Of a stretch of DNA of 64,000 nt, positions 1-11,037 are shown piece by piece. Numbering within the stretch: position 1 is the stretch's first letter; every line of letters begins with the position of its first letter. Below the pieces are notes generated by a model that did not search any database, was not told the origin of the DNA, and was given only the letters and a program-made list of their open reading frames with translations. Source of the stretch: Chondrus crispus (lineage: Eukaryota; Rhodophyta; Florideophyceae; Gigartinales; Gigartinaceae); NCBI RefSeq assembly GCF_000350225.1, contig NW_005179100.1, positions 62,001 to 126,000 on the forward strand, written 5' to 3'. The position numbers and the translations under genes were made by a program.

Positions 1-3000
1 TCGCATGACACAGGAGATGTAGAGCGTCCCAGTGGCCATTCGACTGGACCCAGTGACGGTGAACCTGTAGACGACTCTAGATCCGGCAGAAACACCCACA
101 CCAGTCAGCCTGAAGCATCATCCGATGGTGACATAAGGCGCACATCGGAGCAGGATGGTAGCGGAGTTGCGAACACTTCAATTGGCTCACTTGAGGCGGT
201 TCGAAGCAGGATCTCTCACATTCCCGACAATTCTGAACAGAGCAGCTCAACAGAACCGACTTGCACCCAAACAACGGCTTCAAACTTGGAAAATATGTTT
301 TCGACACCTGAAGTGCCATCGAGCATTGGCGGAGAAAGTGATCTCCATGATTCAGGTGATGAAGAAAACAATACCGCCCCAAGACCACGCAGAGATATAA
401 GCGCAGAAGGTCTCAGCACCCTTCTCGAGAACGATCACGAATCAAAGGTGGTAACTGCTGATGTAGATCGCTGGCTGGAAGGGAAATTTGACCAAAGATC
501 CTGGATCGCTGAGATGACAGAGAGATCGAACGGTCAGGAGGGAGGCAACAAACGTAGAACTGGCCCTTCCCAATCCCGAGCACATCTTGGAACAGTCTTC
601 TCGCGATGGAAGCACCTCGGGGCAGATTCATCGCCCGGCCTGTTCAGCCGTAAAGACAAGCCGAAGCTTAAGCCGCTTTCTATTGAAAAAGACAACTGGG
701 TAGTACGACTGATGCTTCTCACTCCGTGTGCAACGGTCAGGAAGGAGGCTTGCGCACTCCTAGAGCTCATTTGTGGTCACGAGGAAACGTTGCAACTGCA
801 GCTTCTGGACGTGCTCACAGGGCCGGCAATATCTTTGGGGGCGGATGCAGGCGAACACTCGAAAGAATTTTTCGATCTATTGGAAAGGTCGCTCTCCTCT
901 CGAAGTCATCGCCTTTATCTCATTGCAAAAGGGTTCCTATCACGTCTAGCCGATCTCATACGCACGAGGGCGGAGCGCTTGCTTTTATCGGAAGCAAGTT
1001 CAGAATCATCGCTCCAGCTAGTTAATTTTCTTGAAGGATATGCCGTCAAGCGTCTACTTTCACTGCTGCGTCATACCCTGGACGCTATTCCAGGACAACG
1101 GTTATCTTTGAGAGAAAAACTGTTCAAAGTGAACGATTACAAGCTTGTGGGGTCTCTTGAAAGGGCCTACATCTGCATGCGAAAGCTTATATCGCTGCGG
1201 ACGAAATTAACAGATGAATGCGGTGCTCAGCTGTGTGAGATACTATTATCCCGTGACCTGTTATTTGCTGGTCCCTCGGTACTGGCCGTTGTGTCGGCAT
1301 GCGTTGAAGAATTGAAAACAGCAAAGGCAAGAAAAGATGCGCAGGCGATTGGAATACTCTTGGAGCAGCTTTGTCTGATGTTGTGCCCGGAGCGCAAAGA
1401 ACCGATATGCCATCTATCTCTGAAAAAGGCACCGACGCAAGAAGAATACATACGAGGAAGCATGTCTCGGAACCCATACGCATCATCCACATTTGACGGT
1501 CCTTTAATGCGAGATGTGAAGAACAAAATTTGTAGGGACTTGGAAATTCCAAGTCTGTTAGACGATGATTTTGCCATGGAGCTCTTGGTCGCGGGGAATC
1601 TTGTCAAGCTTGATTTGCCAATTATGGCTGTGTACGACCACGTGTGGCGTGGTTCCTCAGAAGCATCTATGGTATCTAATATGCAACCGACACAACTCAC
1701 CAGATCGTTTGGGTTGCGTCGAACCTCGCATACACATCCTTCTAGAGGGCAGGTTTCGAGGAGAAGCACGATTCTCACACTTCGCAGGTTGAACTCAGAT
1801 AGAGATGTGTCTGAGGACGACAGCAGAAGTGACGGTCGGGCAGACCCGCCTATGGTAGTAGTCTATCGTTTATCAGGGCTAGACGGCGAGGCAACAGAAC
1901 CTATAGTTGATTCCGTGCCGGCAGAAAGCAATGACGAAGAAGATGCAGAAAAAATGTACGGCGATACAATTGTGTTTGGGGAGGTTGGAGGACTTGAAGT
2001 TCTGTTTCAGTTATTGGCAATTGTAGGATCATGGGGAGATGATGCTGAGACTGCTGTTCGCGCCCCAGCTTTGCGTCTGCTTCGTGCCTCTTGTGAAGTA
2101 GCAAAAAATAGAGCTTTACTCGCAAAAAGTGCGGACACGGTAAGCACGCTTTTGGACTGTGCCGCCTCTGCATTCGAGCATGCACAAGGGAGCCCTACCG
2201 CCGTCTCGTCTGCCGAATCATTGCTTGTCGCAGCGGAGCAGATTTTAGCGCAACAGCGAAAGGAACTGGAGTCACACGCAAGCACAATGACGGATACTGT
2301 AACTGTATTTTCCCATGATCCAGACGAAATCATGTCTCGCATCCAGGTCTTTTTGGGTCGATTGTCCGTGGCGACGTCTCCAAAGGCCGAGAACTCAATC
2401 CTACATTTGCTACCGTTTCTTGTGCAAGGAGTTCCCAGTGCCATTGGTGCTGTGTTGCAGTACTTCCAATTTGCGTGTGAGACAATTGATGTTGAGAGCG
2501 AGGGACAAAGGAAGGCTCGGCAGCTTGGCACAGTTTTGTTGGCAACTCCGAAAGACCTTCGAGGTGATAAATTCGCCGAGCAAACCATCCGAACAGATGT
2601 CGCAATGAATGCAGTTCAGTACTTGGTCCGAAAATTCCCAGTGCCCCGGAATACTCACCAAGAAGATTGGGCTGCCGCCTTGGAGTATCCAGGCCCACCC
2701 CTTGTTCTTCGTCTTTTAACTGGTTTGAGTCTCTTCTTCGGTCCAGGGCAGGATCAATATCAATCCGGAATCCTGTTGAAAGAAATTCTGGGCGACGAAA
2801 CAAAAATTATCCCGGCCTTATGTCAGCTGGAAATGGCAGTATCTGGAAACGCTATTGGGACAACCACTGAAGAGCTGTTAGACGCTTTAGGGAAAGATGG
2901 GAAAATCAAGAGTGAGATAGAAAGAGAGCGAAGCGAGATCAAGAGAGCCCGTCGAGAAGCTGCAAAAGCATCCAGAATGGCTATTCTGCGGGAGACGGGA

Positions 3001-4362
3001 TTGTCAAAGCTTGTCAGAAATGAGACACCCACTTCTCAACTTTCCTCGGAGAGTGTTAAAAAGGGCGAAGAGGAGCAAGTCGAATCTGTATTGAAGCTAA
3101 TGGATGAATTGCCAGATGAAGTAGGCCCGTCTTGTGTAGTGTGCGGGGACGGCTTTCGATGTCGACCGGAGGATGCCCTCGCCTTCTACGTGCATTGTCG
3201 CAAAGTGCCTTTAGATTTAGCAGGGAGTTCTTACGCTTCGAAGGAATCTGGTCCTGGCGAGACCTCACCGAGCGGCTCTGCTCAGAATTCGGGTCGCTTG
3301 GAACTACAGCTTTGGGCATCCGGCAGGTCCCGCAACCATGGCACGTCTACTAGAACTGGTGGAAGTTCATGCTACGCCACCGTTACTCATCTCAACGCCA
3401 TTCACTTGTCATGTCATAAGGAAGCGGCAAGGGCGGACAGATCATCGCGCAGGGATGAATGGGAAGGAGCGGCTCTCAGAAATTCTCAGACGAAGTGCAA
3501 CAACCTCTTCCCGGTGCGACCTCCTGTAACACTCGAGAAGGAGGCTGGCGATGATCAAGCTGCAATTCAAAAGACAGCAAGAATGAGTTACTCAGCCGCA
3601 GTTGACAGCTACTTTGGACGCCTCTCTTCCATCGGGCGGACTAATTTATCGCACTCAAAGGTTGTCATATATGATATCGGAAGAAGTCTGCTGCGCTTCG
3701 CAGACGGGGGAACAATGATATTCTCAGAGTATGCGAGAGGTGGAGGCCCACACTCGAATGCCTGCCTCCTTCCGCATCTCGTTCAGCTAGCAATACACAT
3801 GGTAGAAGTATCACCTCATGGTGAACAAAAGAGCTTTTTTGACGAAAGCCGGACTCTGCAAACCCAAGAGGCTGCACTGGTCAAGTTTGTAGAGGAGGAT
3901 GAGGTAGGTGACGTCACCTACTACCTTGCATCTGCCTTAGTTCTGCAATCTCTAGAGAAATGGAGTACATGTGCTACTGTTTTTCTACGACGCGGTATCC
4001 GCGGCGGAGCCCTAAGGTTGGCCGTTCTCCTCAGGCTAATCGCCTTTACGGATCTAGTGAATCGTGTGATGAAGAGTGGAGTTTCTGTTGCCGATGACCA
4101 GCACTGGTTGGAATCGTTTAGAAGGCGTATTGGGTCTGACGAAGCGTTCGCGCAAGAGTTCGGAGATATTGTGAACAATCGATGGGAAGAGTACATTCGC
4201 TCCGTAGATGATGCAGAGTCTCTATCAATGGCTATTTCGCGAAACTATGAGGTTGACAATATGGGTCACGGAGGCCAAGGAAAGGCCTTGCACGAATCGA
4301 TGAAGTTGTGCATAGAATCAGAATGTAGTCGCCCCACAAACACTGTAAGTAAGGGTGAATAG
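1..4362 (+). CDS. UBR4/BIG-type E3 ubiquitin ligase, C-terminal part (5' end outside window)
   Basis: The frame is open from base 1, so this is the last about 1,453 residues of a longer protein; the first internal ATG at 286 is not a credible start. Residues around 1044-1140 (nt 3130-3415) carry the hemiRING zinc module: a CVVCGDGF pair followed by TVTHLNAIHLSCHKEA. Next come DEWEGAALRN, NNLFPVRPP and YDIGRSLLRFADGG, the conserved C-terminal block of UBR4 (animals) and BIG (plants). In those families this region is the E2-binding ubiquitin-transfer module of a giant N-degron ligase of roughly 5,000 residues. The first 600 visible residues are acidic or helical with no motif I can name. Stop TAG at 4360. 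Certain as to family; the substrate-binding UBR box would lie upstream of the window. Confidence 0.93.
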   Translation, partial: SHDTGDVERPSGHSTGPSDGEPVDDSRSGRNTHTSQPEASSDGDIRRTSEQDGSGVANTSIGSLEAVRSRISHIPDNSEQSSSTEPTCTQTTASNLENMFSTPEVPSSIGGESDLHDSGDEENNTAPRPRRDISAEGLSTLLENDHESKVVTADVDRWLEGKFDQRSWIAEMTERSNGQEGGNKRRTGPSQSRAHLGTVFSRWKHLGADSSPGLFSRKDKPKLKPLSIEKDNWVVRLMLLTPCATVRKEACALLELICGHEETLQLQLLDVLTGPAISLGADAGEHSKEFFDLLERSLSSRSHRLYLIAKGFLSRLADLIRTRAERLLLSEASSESSLQLVNFLEGYAVKRLLSLLRHTLDAIPGQRLSLREKLFKVNDYKLVGSLERAYICMRKLISLRTKLTDECGAQLCEILLSRDLLFAGPSVLAVVSACVEELKTAKARKDAQAIGILLEQLCLMLCPERKEPICHLSLKKAPTQEEYIRGSMSRNPYASSTFDGPLMRDVKNKICRDLEIPSLLDDDFAMELLVAGNLVKLDLPIMAVYDHVWRGSSEASMVSNMQPTQLTRSFGLRRTSHTHPSRGQVSRRSTILTLRRLNSDRDVSEDDSRSDGRADPPMVVVYRLSGLDGEATEPIVDSVPAESNDEEDAEKMYGDTIVFGEVGGLEVLFQLLAIVGSWGDDAETAVRAPALRLLRASCEVAKNRALLAKSADTVSTLLDCAASAFEHAQGSPTAVSSAESLLVAAEQILAQQRKELESHASTMTDTVTVFSHDPDEIMSRIQVFLGRLSVATSPKAENSILHLLPFLVQGVPSAIGAVLQYFQFACETIDVESEGQRKARQLGTVLLATPKDLRGDKFAEQTIRTDVAMNAVQYLVRKFPVPRNTHQEDWAAALEYPGPPLVLRLLTGLSLFFGPGQDQYQSGILLKEILGDETKIIPALCQLEMAVSGNAIGTTTEELLDALGKDGKIKSEIERERSEIKRARREAAKASRMAILRETGLSKLVRNETPTSQLSSESVKKGEEEQVESVLKLMDELPDEVGPSCVVCGDGFRCRPEDALAFYVHCRKVPLDLAGSSYASKESGPGETSPSGSAQNSGRLELQLWASGRSRNHGTSTRTGGSSCYATVTHLNAIHLSCHKEAARADRSSRRDEWEGAALRNSQTKCNNLFPVRPPVTLEKEAGDDQAAIQKTARMSYSAAVDSYFGRLSSIGRTNLSHSKVVIYDIGRSLLRFADGGTMIFSEYARGGGPHSNACLLPHLVQLAIHMVEVSPHGEQKSFFDESRTLQTQEAALVKFVEEDEVGDVTYYLASALVLQSLEKWSTCATVFLRRGIRGGALRLAVLLRLIAFTDLVNRVMKSGVSVADDQHWLESFRRRIGSDEAFAQEFGDIVNNRWEEYIRSVDDAESLSMAISRNYEVDNMGHGGQGKALHESMKLCIESECSRPTNTVSKGE

Positions 4363-4825
4363 ACTGTAGAGTTCATTATTTTTCAGGCGGCAACGTCATA
4401 AACCGAGCACACAGTTGAACGCGTCTTCCTGAACCAAACCAAACCAACAAGCTGTGATGTAGTACAGAAGCTGTAATGGTACGCACAATACTGGCCGCTC
4501 ACAAGTACGAAGCTCATTCCGATGTGTTCCTTCGGACGAGAAACGGCGTTTAATGTATCCATGAGACCGTCCCGTATTGGAACTGGGCAATTGAAGACAT
4601 ATCTTAAAACTTTGAAGTAAGGCTTAGACATTTTATTTGCTCCGACAGAGCTGGCTCACCCGTCGCGAAAGCTTTACATCTCATACAGTAGTAGTACAAA
4701 GTGCTCTTCATACAGCGTAGTGTCCCACACTGATTGAAGCATATGTTAACGAAGTGATCGCTGAATCAGTTTCGAAATTAACTTGAGCAAAACCTACTCC
4801 GTGATGTCTCTGAGCTCGAAAATTG
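4363..4825. other. intergenic, tail-to-tail
   Basis: Separates the 3' ends of the UBR4-like gene and the zinc-finger gene. I see no RNA gene or repeat in it. Confidence 0.6.
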
Positions 4826-6382
4826 CTATGCAGAGAACCTCGAGTTAGTAATAGCAGACAAGTCCGCAGGGTTTGGATGCTTCTTCATTTCTTCCTCCAC
4901 TGCCTCTTCCGGCAACCGATGAACGTTCTGCAAGTGCCGCTTCAGATGGCAACGTTTCGTTATTCCGTTTTCGCAAATCGGGCAAGTGTACGCCTTTTCC
5001 GTACGATGAACCTCTCTTTCATGTCGTGTCAATCCGTTGCAGCTAGAGAATGCCTTTGCACATTGCGAACACTCGAAAGGTTTGTAGCCTTCGTGCTCCG
5101 TGATTGCATGTCGTTCTAGATGTGCGGGAAAAACAAAACTTCTGTCACAACCTTGGTACCCGCAGAAAAAAGTTGGTTTTTGACCATGATGCGTGCCATT
5201 CACATGTCTTGTCTTCGCACCAGAAGAGTCGTAAGATGCATCGCAAAACTCACATTTGTGCGTCCGCCGGGAGTCAGTGTGCACATTGCTGATGTGGTGC
5301 CATAATGTCCCTTCAGATGAGTAATATCCTCCGCATTTTGGACACATGAATGGTTTTCGTTCCTGGTGCACATGACGGAAGTGTCGAACCAGGTTTCCTA
5401 GGTCAGACATCTTTCTTGTACATACGGCACATGATAGTCGTTTACTCGATGGACACGTTGAGTGCTCAGCTTTCCCACAAGTACGCGATCGCTTGCGAGG
5501 CCTCTCCTCGCTCTCTATTGCCGGTGAATCTCCTTCAACGGAACTTGTTGTGGCTGACATCGTGAAGGAGGACCTCTTCGTGCCAACCTCCATCATGACT
5601 TCTTCATCAGAACCAGACAGTTCCGAACCGACCGAATCCGGCCGTACAGGTGCTGGATCCTTATCAAGTATGAAGTCAAGTGGCCGGTCATCAAAATCAG
5701 GCATTTCACGCTCAGCTGCTGACATGACATCAAGGGCTATTGACTTCAAGCGGTAGCCGTGCTTTGCGAAGCACTTTTTGAAGGTCGTCAATGTTGAGTA
5801 CAGCTCTCTCGATTCTGCGAGATGGGCTTCTGATTCGTGCATGGAGCTAATCTTGAGCAGTTCAACATCGGACAGGGAAACGTTAGGGGCATTCTTATCG
5901 GCTACGGATCTCATAGCATCAAGCTCCCTCTTCCCGCCAGCTGTACGGGATGTGACCTTGTGAAAAGACTCGGGTCGGCCGAAAGATTCATCATCTGAGC
6001 CGCAGATGCTAGGACGGAAATCCATATTTTCTTGCTTGAATGTTGGAGAAGAGAGGGAGGTCTGGTTAACCATGTCATCAACATGGGTCTGGACATGTCG
6101 GTGATGCGCATGGTGCTGGTACTCCATGGGAGTAGTGGTAGGTCCCAAAAGTGCATCGAGATTTGTGCTTGCCTCCTGACGCGGTGTCAATGGAGGAAAT
6201 GGGATGGGGAACAAGTTGGGATCGGCTTGGAAGTGCGAATGCAAGTGCCCTTCGGGGGTGTCCGTGGCCGGTGATGAGAAGAGGAGGGCGAGGTCTGTGT
6301 TTGGGCCGAGACGGGCATCAGAAACGGCAGTTCTTGGGATATGATCCGCGAACAAGTTGAGAAAGGATGCGGAGTCCTCCAT
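4826..6382 (-). CDS. six-finger C2H2 zinc-finger protein, probable transcription factor
   Basis: 518 residues, starting at ATG 6380-6382. Six C2H2 fingers occupy about residues 318-490; they open with CAVCTRKM, CPKCGGYY, CEFCDASY, CGYQGCDRSF, CSQCAKAF and CPICENGI, each followed by a paired His block. The fourth finger has the C-x4-C spacing of TFIIIA-like fingers. Several linkers resemble the TGEKP type. The N-terminal 300 residues are Pro/Ser/His-rich and disordered-looking, with a basic RPRKRSR patch (304-310) just before the fingers that could serve as a nuclear localisation signal. Nuclear DNA binding is expected from the family; target genes cannot be read from the sequence. The gene stands alone next to 4 kb of gene-poor DNA. 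Confidence 0.85.
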   Translation of the reverse strand: MEDSASFLNLFADHIPRTAVSDARLGPNTDLALLFSSPATDTPEGHLHSHFQADPNLFPIPFPPLTPRQEASTNLDALLGPTTTPMEYQHHAHHRHVQTHVDDMVNQTSLSSPTFKQENMDFRPSICGSDDESFGRPESFHKVTSRTAGGKRELDAMRSVADKNAPNVSLSDVELLKISSMHESEAHLAESRELYSTLTTFKKCFAKHGYRLKSIALDVMSAAEREMPDFDDRPLDFILDKDPAPVRPDSVGSELSGSDEEVMMEVGTKRSSFTMSATTSSVEGDSPAIESEERPRKRSRTCGKAEHSTCPSSKRLSCAVCTRKMSDLGNLVRHFRHVHQERKPFMCPKCGGYYSSEGTLWHHISNVHTDSRRTHKCEFCDASYDSSGAKTRHVNGTHHGQKPTFFCGYQGCDRSFVFPAHLERHAITEHEGYKPFECSQCAKAFSSCNGLTRHEREVHRTEKAYTCPICENGITKRCHLKRHLQNVHRLPEEAVEEEMKKHPNPADLSAITNSRFSA

Positions 6383-9300
6383 GATGTGTGGTGAGCGACC
6401 AAACGTTCTGGAGGTGTGGAGTCAAACGGTGGTCTGCTTGAAGGGTTGTTGTTGGAGTTGTTACCCCGCGATAAAGGTTTTGCGAGAAGAGGGCAGCGAA
6501 TGGTTAATGGAAGAAGAATTGGGACGGAGTAGTCTGGCACAAGTTGAGTAGCGAAGGTGAAAATGGAGAATTAGAGAAATTGGCGGGTATACAGGGGTGT
6601 GATAAAGGGCAGCGAGGAGAGAGTGACTGCGCTGAAGAAGAAATCTCGAATGCGTGGGGGCTGAGTGTGAAGAGATGCATGAAAGTAGGATTTAAGTATA
6701 ATTGGTGAGCGAGTCAGGCTTGCAAGGTGATTCATGCGTCTTTGGTAATCGTATGGCGGAACGGGTGCGGAGATATGGCGCAAACGGGGACGGGGGCGTG
6801 GGGCGAATGGGTAGGGACAAGTGGAAACGGGGCTGCTAACTGCGATGATGTGGCGGAAGGTTGTGAGGAGACGGGATGGTGAGCGCCGAAAGGTCGGAAG
6901 TGCAGGATGGATGCGGACATGGTGGTAGAGCTGGGTGCTGCGTACGGGCGCTAGGGAAGGCGAAGGCAGTTCGATAGCGGCAGGGGGGAAGATGGGTATC
7001 CGGTATTGGCTCCGTTGCTACTACACCAAGCGTCATGAGCTGACGAGGTTAGGCTATGTCACGTGGATGCGTGAGGCAACCAACCAAGATAGTGCTTCGT
7101 CAAGCGCGACTAGTACTGTACGGTAGTTTGTTTTTTGGTTATTTTTACTTGCGCGTCCGAGAATAGTCTCCTGTTCTCAGACGCGCTAGTGTGTTGCCAC
7201 ACTACAGTAGTACACTGTAGTGTTGTACAGTGATGCCGACTGTAAGGTTTGTGTGCCGACGGTGAATGGATGGGGCACACCCCCCTGGCACACCTCCCTG
7301 GTACAGTCCTAGTGTGACGTCAGTGTGGAGAATGCCTTCACATCCCCCAGAGCAGCACCGCAACGCTGTGACGTAACGTTCAGCAAATCACAGCCCACTG
7401 GAAGCCTTTTCCATACGATGCCCGTTTCCCATTCGTTCTTGGAATACTGCACCCATCCAATCACAACGAAATCTCAGTATCTCCATCGCCCCTTTGACCC
7501 CTTAATCCGCCCCGCTACGTGTACCTCAATTTATCCGCCCAACCAATCACAGCTTTCACCACCTACCTCCACACCCGTAGTCGCAACCTCCGCCTCGACT
7601 ACCTTCCATTCTTCCTGAACGTTTCCTGTTGCCATCGCGAAGCAATCCCCACCCCGATACGTTTTGTCCCACTCAACCTCCACTCTCTTCGTCCTCAGCT
7701 TATGTGTCATGGAGCAAAACAGCACAACTTCTTTCCTCCCATCAACGTATCCTACCCCACGGCTCGAACCATGCTCGCTGTTGGCGCTATTGGCAAACTT
7801 GTGCCCAACCCTCTCTTGTGACACTGTTTTCAACCCCCTTCGCCTCGTTTACATTCTGGCCTAACACAAGCCCGTCTACGTATCATATCTTTAATTCAAA
7901 AGCAGTTCAGAAACAAAAAGAGCAACCCCCTATTGCTACTTGTCAACTTTCACATACTTTACCTATCATTCCTTGAATTCACTGCCCCGGTTCTCAGACA
8001 CAAAACCCCGTCTCTTCCTCAATATCGCCACATTTTCCGAGCCGCCGTTTTCATCATGTTCATAACTCTTAACAGCCCCGTTTTGCAAAACAGCAATTTA
8101 CAAGAATCCGCCCTCCCGCTAGTCCCACTCGCTGTTCTCCTTTCCTCCCCTTTCAACATCTTGTAACAAGCAATTACACCTGATTCCTGCTACGTCTGTA
8201 CAGATGATCTACGGCGGACCAGCGGGCTCATTTCGATTATCTTCACGGTTCCATATTACGCGACCAATTGTCATTTCGTCCGCGCTCTCATTCTACTTCG
8301 CATCTTTCTCACGCGTGCACCGAATGCGTCGTGTTACCGACATTCTTGCTCAGTGCTGTCACAGCGCTGTGCGTTCAATACGTCACGCTTCATCATCACA
8401 TGGCCGTCTTTGTCACAGTTCCAAGTTCGAACGTCTGAAAAACGGTCCCCATGCACAGTATGCCGTGTACATATACCAAACAGACGTTCTCTACACTGCC
8501 GGTTTTTCCTCTTTTGAACCTCATACAACCTTCTTCATGCATAGTGGCCTCCGATGCTGCATACGTTCACCTCACAGATGTCATGTTTGCCTGCATGCCA
8601 GAGACCCGTGGCCCTTGCGGTACTGAAGTGTACCGACATCACTATACGGGTCTCCCTTCCGTTTGTGAACTACAAAGCATGTTACATGAGCGTCATTCCT
8701 GCGTCTTTGCATAGAGGGACTTGTCTAAATTTATCCTCGAAAAAAGAAGCAGCCCCCTTTGGGTGCACACTGTGCCTCGCGTGCCCAGACGCACGCGCAA
8801 CTGGTAGATCGCGATACCTTCTTTTTATCTAACTTACGGAATTACATCTTGATTCTGCTTGCTGGCATTGGGCCTTTCAGTCTTCGCAAATGCGTTGTCA
8901 TGGGGGCTTGTTATATGTTCCGAAAGCGATCCTGAATCAAAACATTGCACACACATGTTGAAAAGAACCTTCTACTTCTGACTTTTGGCCCATCAGCACC
9001 ACTTATTGAATGCTCTCCTTCTATATGTACATTCCTCTTGCGAGAATCGCAGGAGATCATTTTTCAACTTCCCCGTTGAGCAACTCACTAAAATAGTTGC
9101 AACGTTTCACACAAGTGCTGAATTCTTCAATTCCGAGGAACTGCCGTACACAGCGTGAGTGGTGACAATGGTTTGAAAGAATTATTTTTTTGAGTACTAC
9201 CGACATCTCTGAGGTGCTCGAAAACATGCATAGCCAATGCTTTCTACGAGAATCGCCGAACAGCCAATCTCTGAAATATACTATGTTATGCTGGAAAAAA

Positions 9301-10429
9301 TATGTAAGAGTTGTAGCCATTTCTGGCTGTCTCTGCAGTGACATCCTGAATGACATGGGTGCCAAATACGGAGTCACGGTACGCGGGGCTGACTATACTC
9401 ATCTGAAAGGCAACACCACACGCGCTGGAAGGGCAGAGCAAACAAGGAAAGCGCGCTTCTTGTTCTGTTCCTCATACGCTGACTGTGTCTGTCTAATGCG
9501 TTTCTACGATTAATCCAATTAATCAATACTCAGGGAGATCGCTTTTTCCCACGATCTACAATAGCAGCTGACGCTTATGATTTTTTGTACAGTACGAGGC
9601 TAACCGTCCAGCTGGAGGGGCCGCTGTCATATCGGTGTCCAGTGTTGAGCCTTAATATTGTACGATACTACAGTGTACGCATCTCAAAGAATTAAGCGTC
9701 GAAACGCACGCACATTAGGTGCTCTACGGCATGAGGATGAGGTCATTGGTGTATCTGATTATTTCACATATTGTTTTTTTGGTATTTTACGGTGTCAATT
9801 TGGATCCCTTGAGGTACAGTACGTACCTGAGGGAGCGAACGACGCCTGCCAAGAAGTACGAACATGACCAACCTTCCGCGAACAACTTGATATGAAGACA
9901 CAGAGAGATGTTCCTAATCGTATGCATCGCGAGTCATTGCGATATGCAACAGTACACCAATCTGAAAAGTAATTCTTTTCGTGTTGGTAGGCAGCTCGGA
10001 CGAAGGATTTCGAGTAGTCCCTCGTTCTAGACTTGTAAGCTCTCGACTGTCCTTGAGAAGAATGACATCCTATCTGCGTTATATTGATTCAAATTCCTTT
10101 CGGGGCTTGTGCAGGGGACTGATGAAGTGCAATGCACCATTAATCAAGTTCCTGCACTCTTTGATACAATGCAGTATCTCATTCTCGCCCTCCGAGCGAT
10201 TCAACTCAGGGGAAAAATATTTCTTTACCAGCTAAGATGGGGAGCCGATGCTGCAATACATCTTACGACAGGGGTTTATGGACTTAACACTTGGTTCTTA
10301 CTCGTAAATCGAAATATTTTTGTCGAAAATCGAATTATTTTAAAATTCTGGAAATATCATAAAACATGTGTTTAAATATGGAATTTGCGGCGCATTCTCC
10401 CAGAACACCGCGGCGATCAACTCGCAGCT
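6383..10429. other. 4-kb gene-poor region
   Basis: Only short, low-quality frames occur here on both strands. It holds two adjacent hairpins (7151-7223) and several GTACAGTA-like motifs (around 7115, 7300, 9587, 9814). The left end presumably contains the promoter of the zinc-finger gene. Nothing else recognisable. Confidence 0.6.
7151..7223. repeat. two adjacent inverted repeats (hairpins)
   Basis: First hairpin 7151-7186: 13-bp stem with one C-A mismatch and a 10-nt loop. Second hairpin 7199-7223: perfect 9-bp stem with a 7-nt loop. They lie about 770 bp upstream of the zinc-finger start. Role unknown. Confidence 0.5.
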
Positions 10430-10501
10430 GTCCGCTTGGTCTAGTGGTATGATTCATCCTTAGGGTGGATGAGGTCGGGAGTTCGATTCTCCCAGCGGAC
10501 C
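10430..10501 (+). tRNA. tRNA-Pro (AGG)
   Basis: Complete cloverleaf without intron. The acceptor stem gtccgct pairs perfectly with agcggac (10494-10500), followed by a C discriminator at 10501, as in eukaryotic tRNA-Pro. The anticodon stem catcc/ggatg encloses loop ttagggt with anticodon AGG at 10462-10464. The T loop is ttcgatt, within a B box. T-runs at 10525-10528 and 10531-10535 are a normal Pol III stop. Confidence 0.97.
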
Positions 10502-10524
10502 CTTCCTTCGAAAGAAGGCTTTCA

Positions 10525-10535
10525 TTTTACTTTTT
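10525..10535 (+). terminator. Pol III terminator of tRNA-Pro
   Basis: Two T-runs (4 and 5 T) begin 24 nt after the tRNA 3' end. Confidence 0.6.
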
Positions 10536-10608
10536 ACAACTCTTGTTGATTTTTGAACCACTGATCGCTCCCGCCTTTTGGAAGACTTGGGATACCGCCA
10601 GCAGTTCC

Positions 10609-10636
10609 CACACCCTCAGGGTATGTCTTAACATGC
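10609..10636. repeat. partial copy of the downstream palindrome
   Basis: 28 bp identical to 10823-10850 except for two substitutions. Only one arm is kept, so this copy does not fold like the second one. Confidence 0.6.
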
Positions 10637-10808
10637 CCCGTTTTTCTGCAGTTTGCTTAAGCTTTGCCCAAAGAGGTGATTTGGCGTGCTTTGATTGGCT
10701 CTTACGTTTTAATTTTTGAGTTTAAGGAAAGCAAGGGCTTACGAAGCATACGGTATTTGTTAAGAATTTAAAAGTATTCCTGGCAAAACCGGGCAACGCA
10801 AGCAAAAA

Positions 10809-10853
10809 CCAGCCTGTTAAGACACACCCTCAGGGTGTGTCTTAACAGGCTGG
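10809..10853. repeat. near-perfect palindrome (cruciform-forming)
   Basis: Two perfect 22-bp arms are separated by a single base (10831). After one mismatch, four further A-T pairs extend the stem on each side. A 1-nt spacer makes a cruciform or very tight hairpin likely. Lies 300 bp after tRNA-Pro and 230 bp before MutY. Confidence 0.85.
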
Positions 10854-11037
10854 GTTTTCAGGTCAACCCCAAGCACACAGATTCAACACATGCGTGGTGT
10901 CCTCCATGATCGTCAGCAGCCTCTGGTCGATGCACCTACCTTCTTTAGGGTTGCGTCAATTGCATTCTAACGGACTGGGGAAGGGACAGTGCTATCCTCG
11001 CGTTTTGCATTTTGCACGAGGCGGCTCTGCTTGATGT

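Larger units (their letters stand above)
10502..11037. other. intergenic between tRNA-Pro and MutY
   Basis: Contains the tRNA terminator, a half-palindrome copy at 10609-10636 and the full palindrome at 10809-10853. No coding region seen. Confidence 0.6.

Noticed and set aside
2007..2588. 193-codon minus-strand frame inside the UBR4-like gene
   Set aside because: Antisense shadow; the sense frame has clear homology throughout the locus.
3904..3921. 18-bp perfect palindrome inside the UBR4-like coding region
   Set aside because: Encodes ordinary residues in frame; most likely chance.
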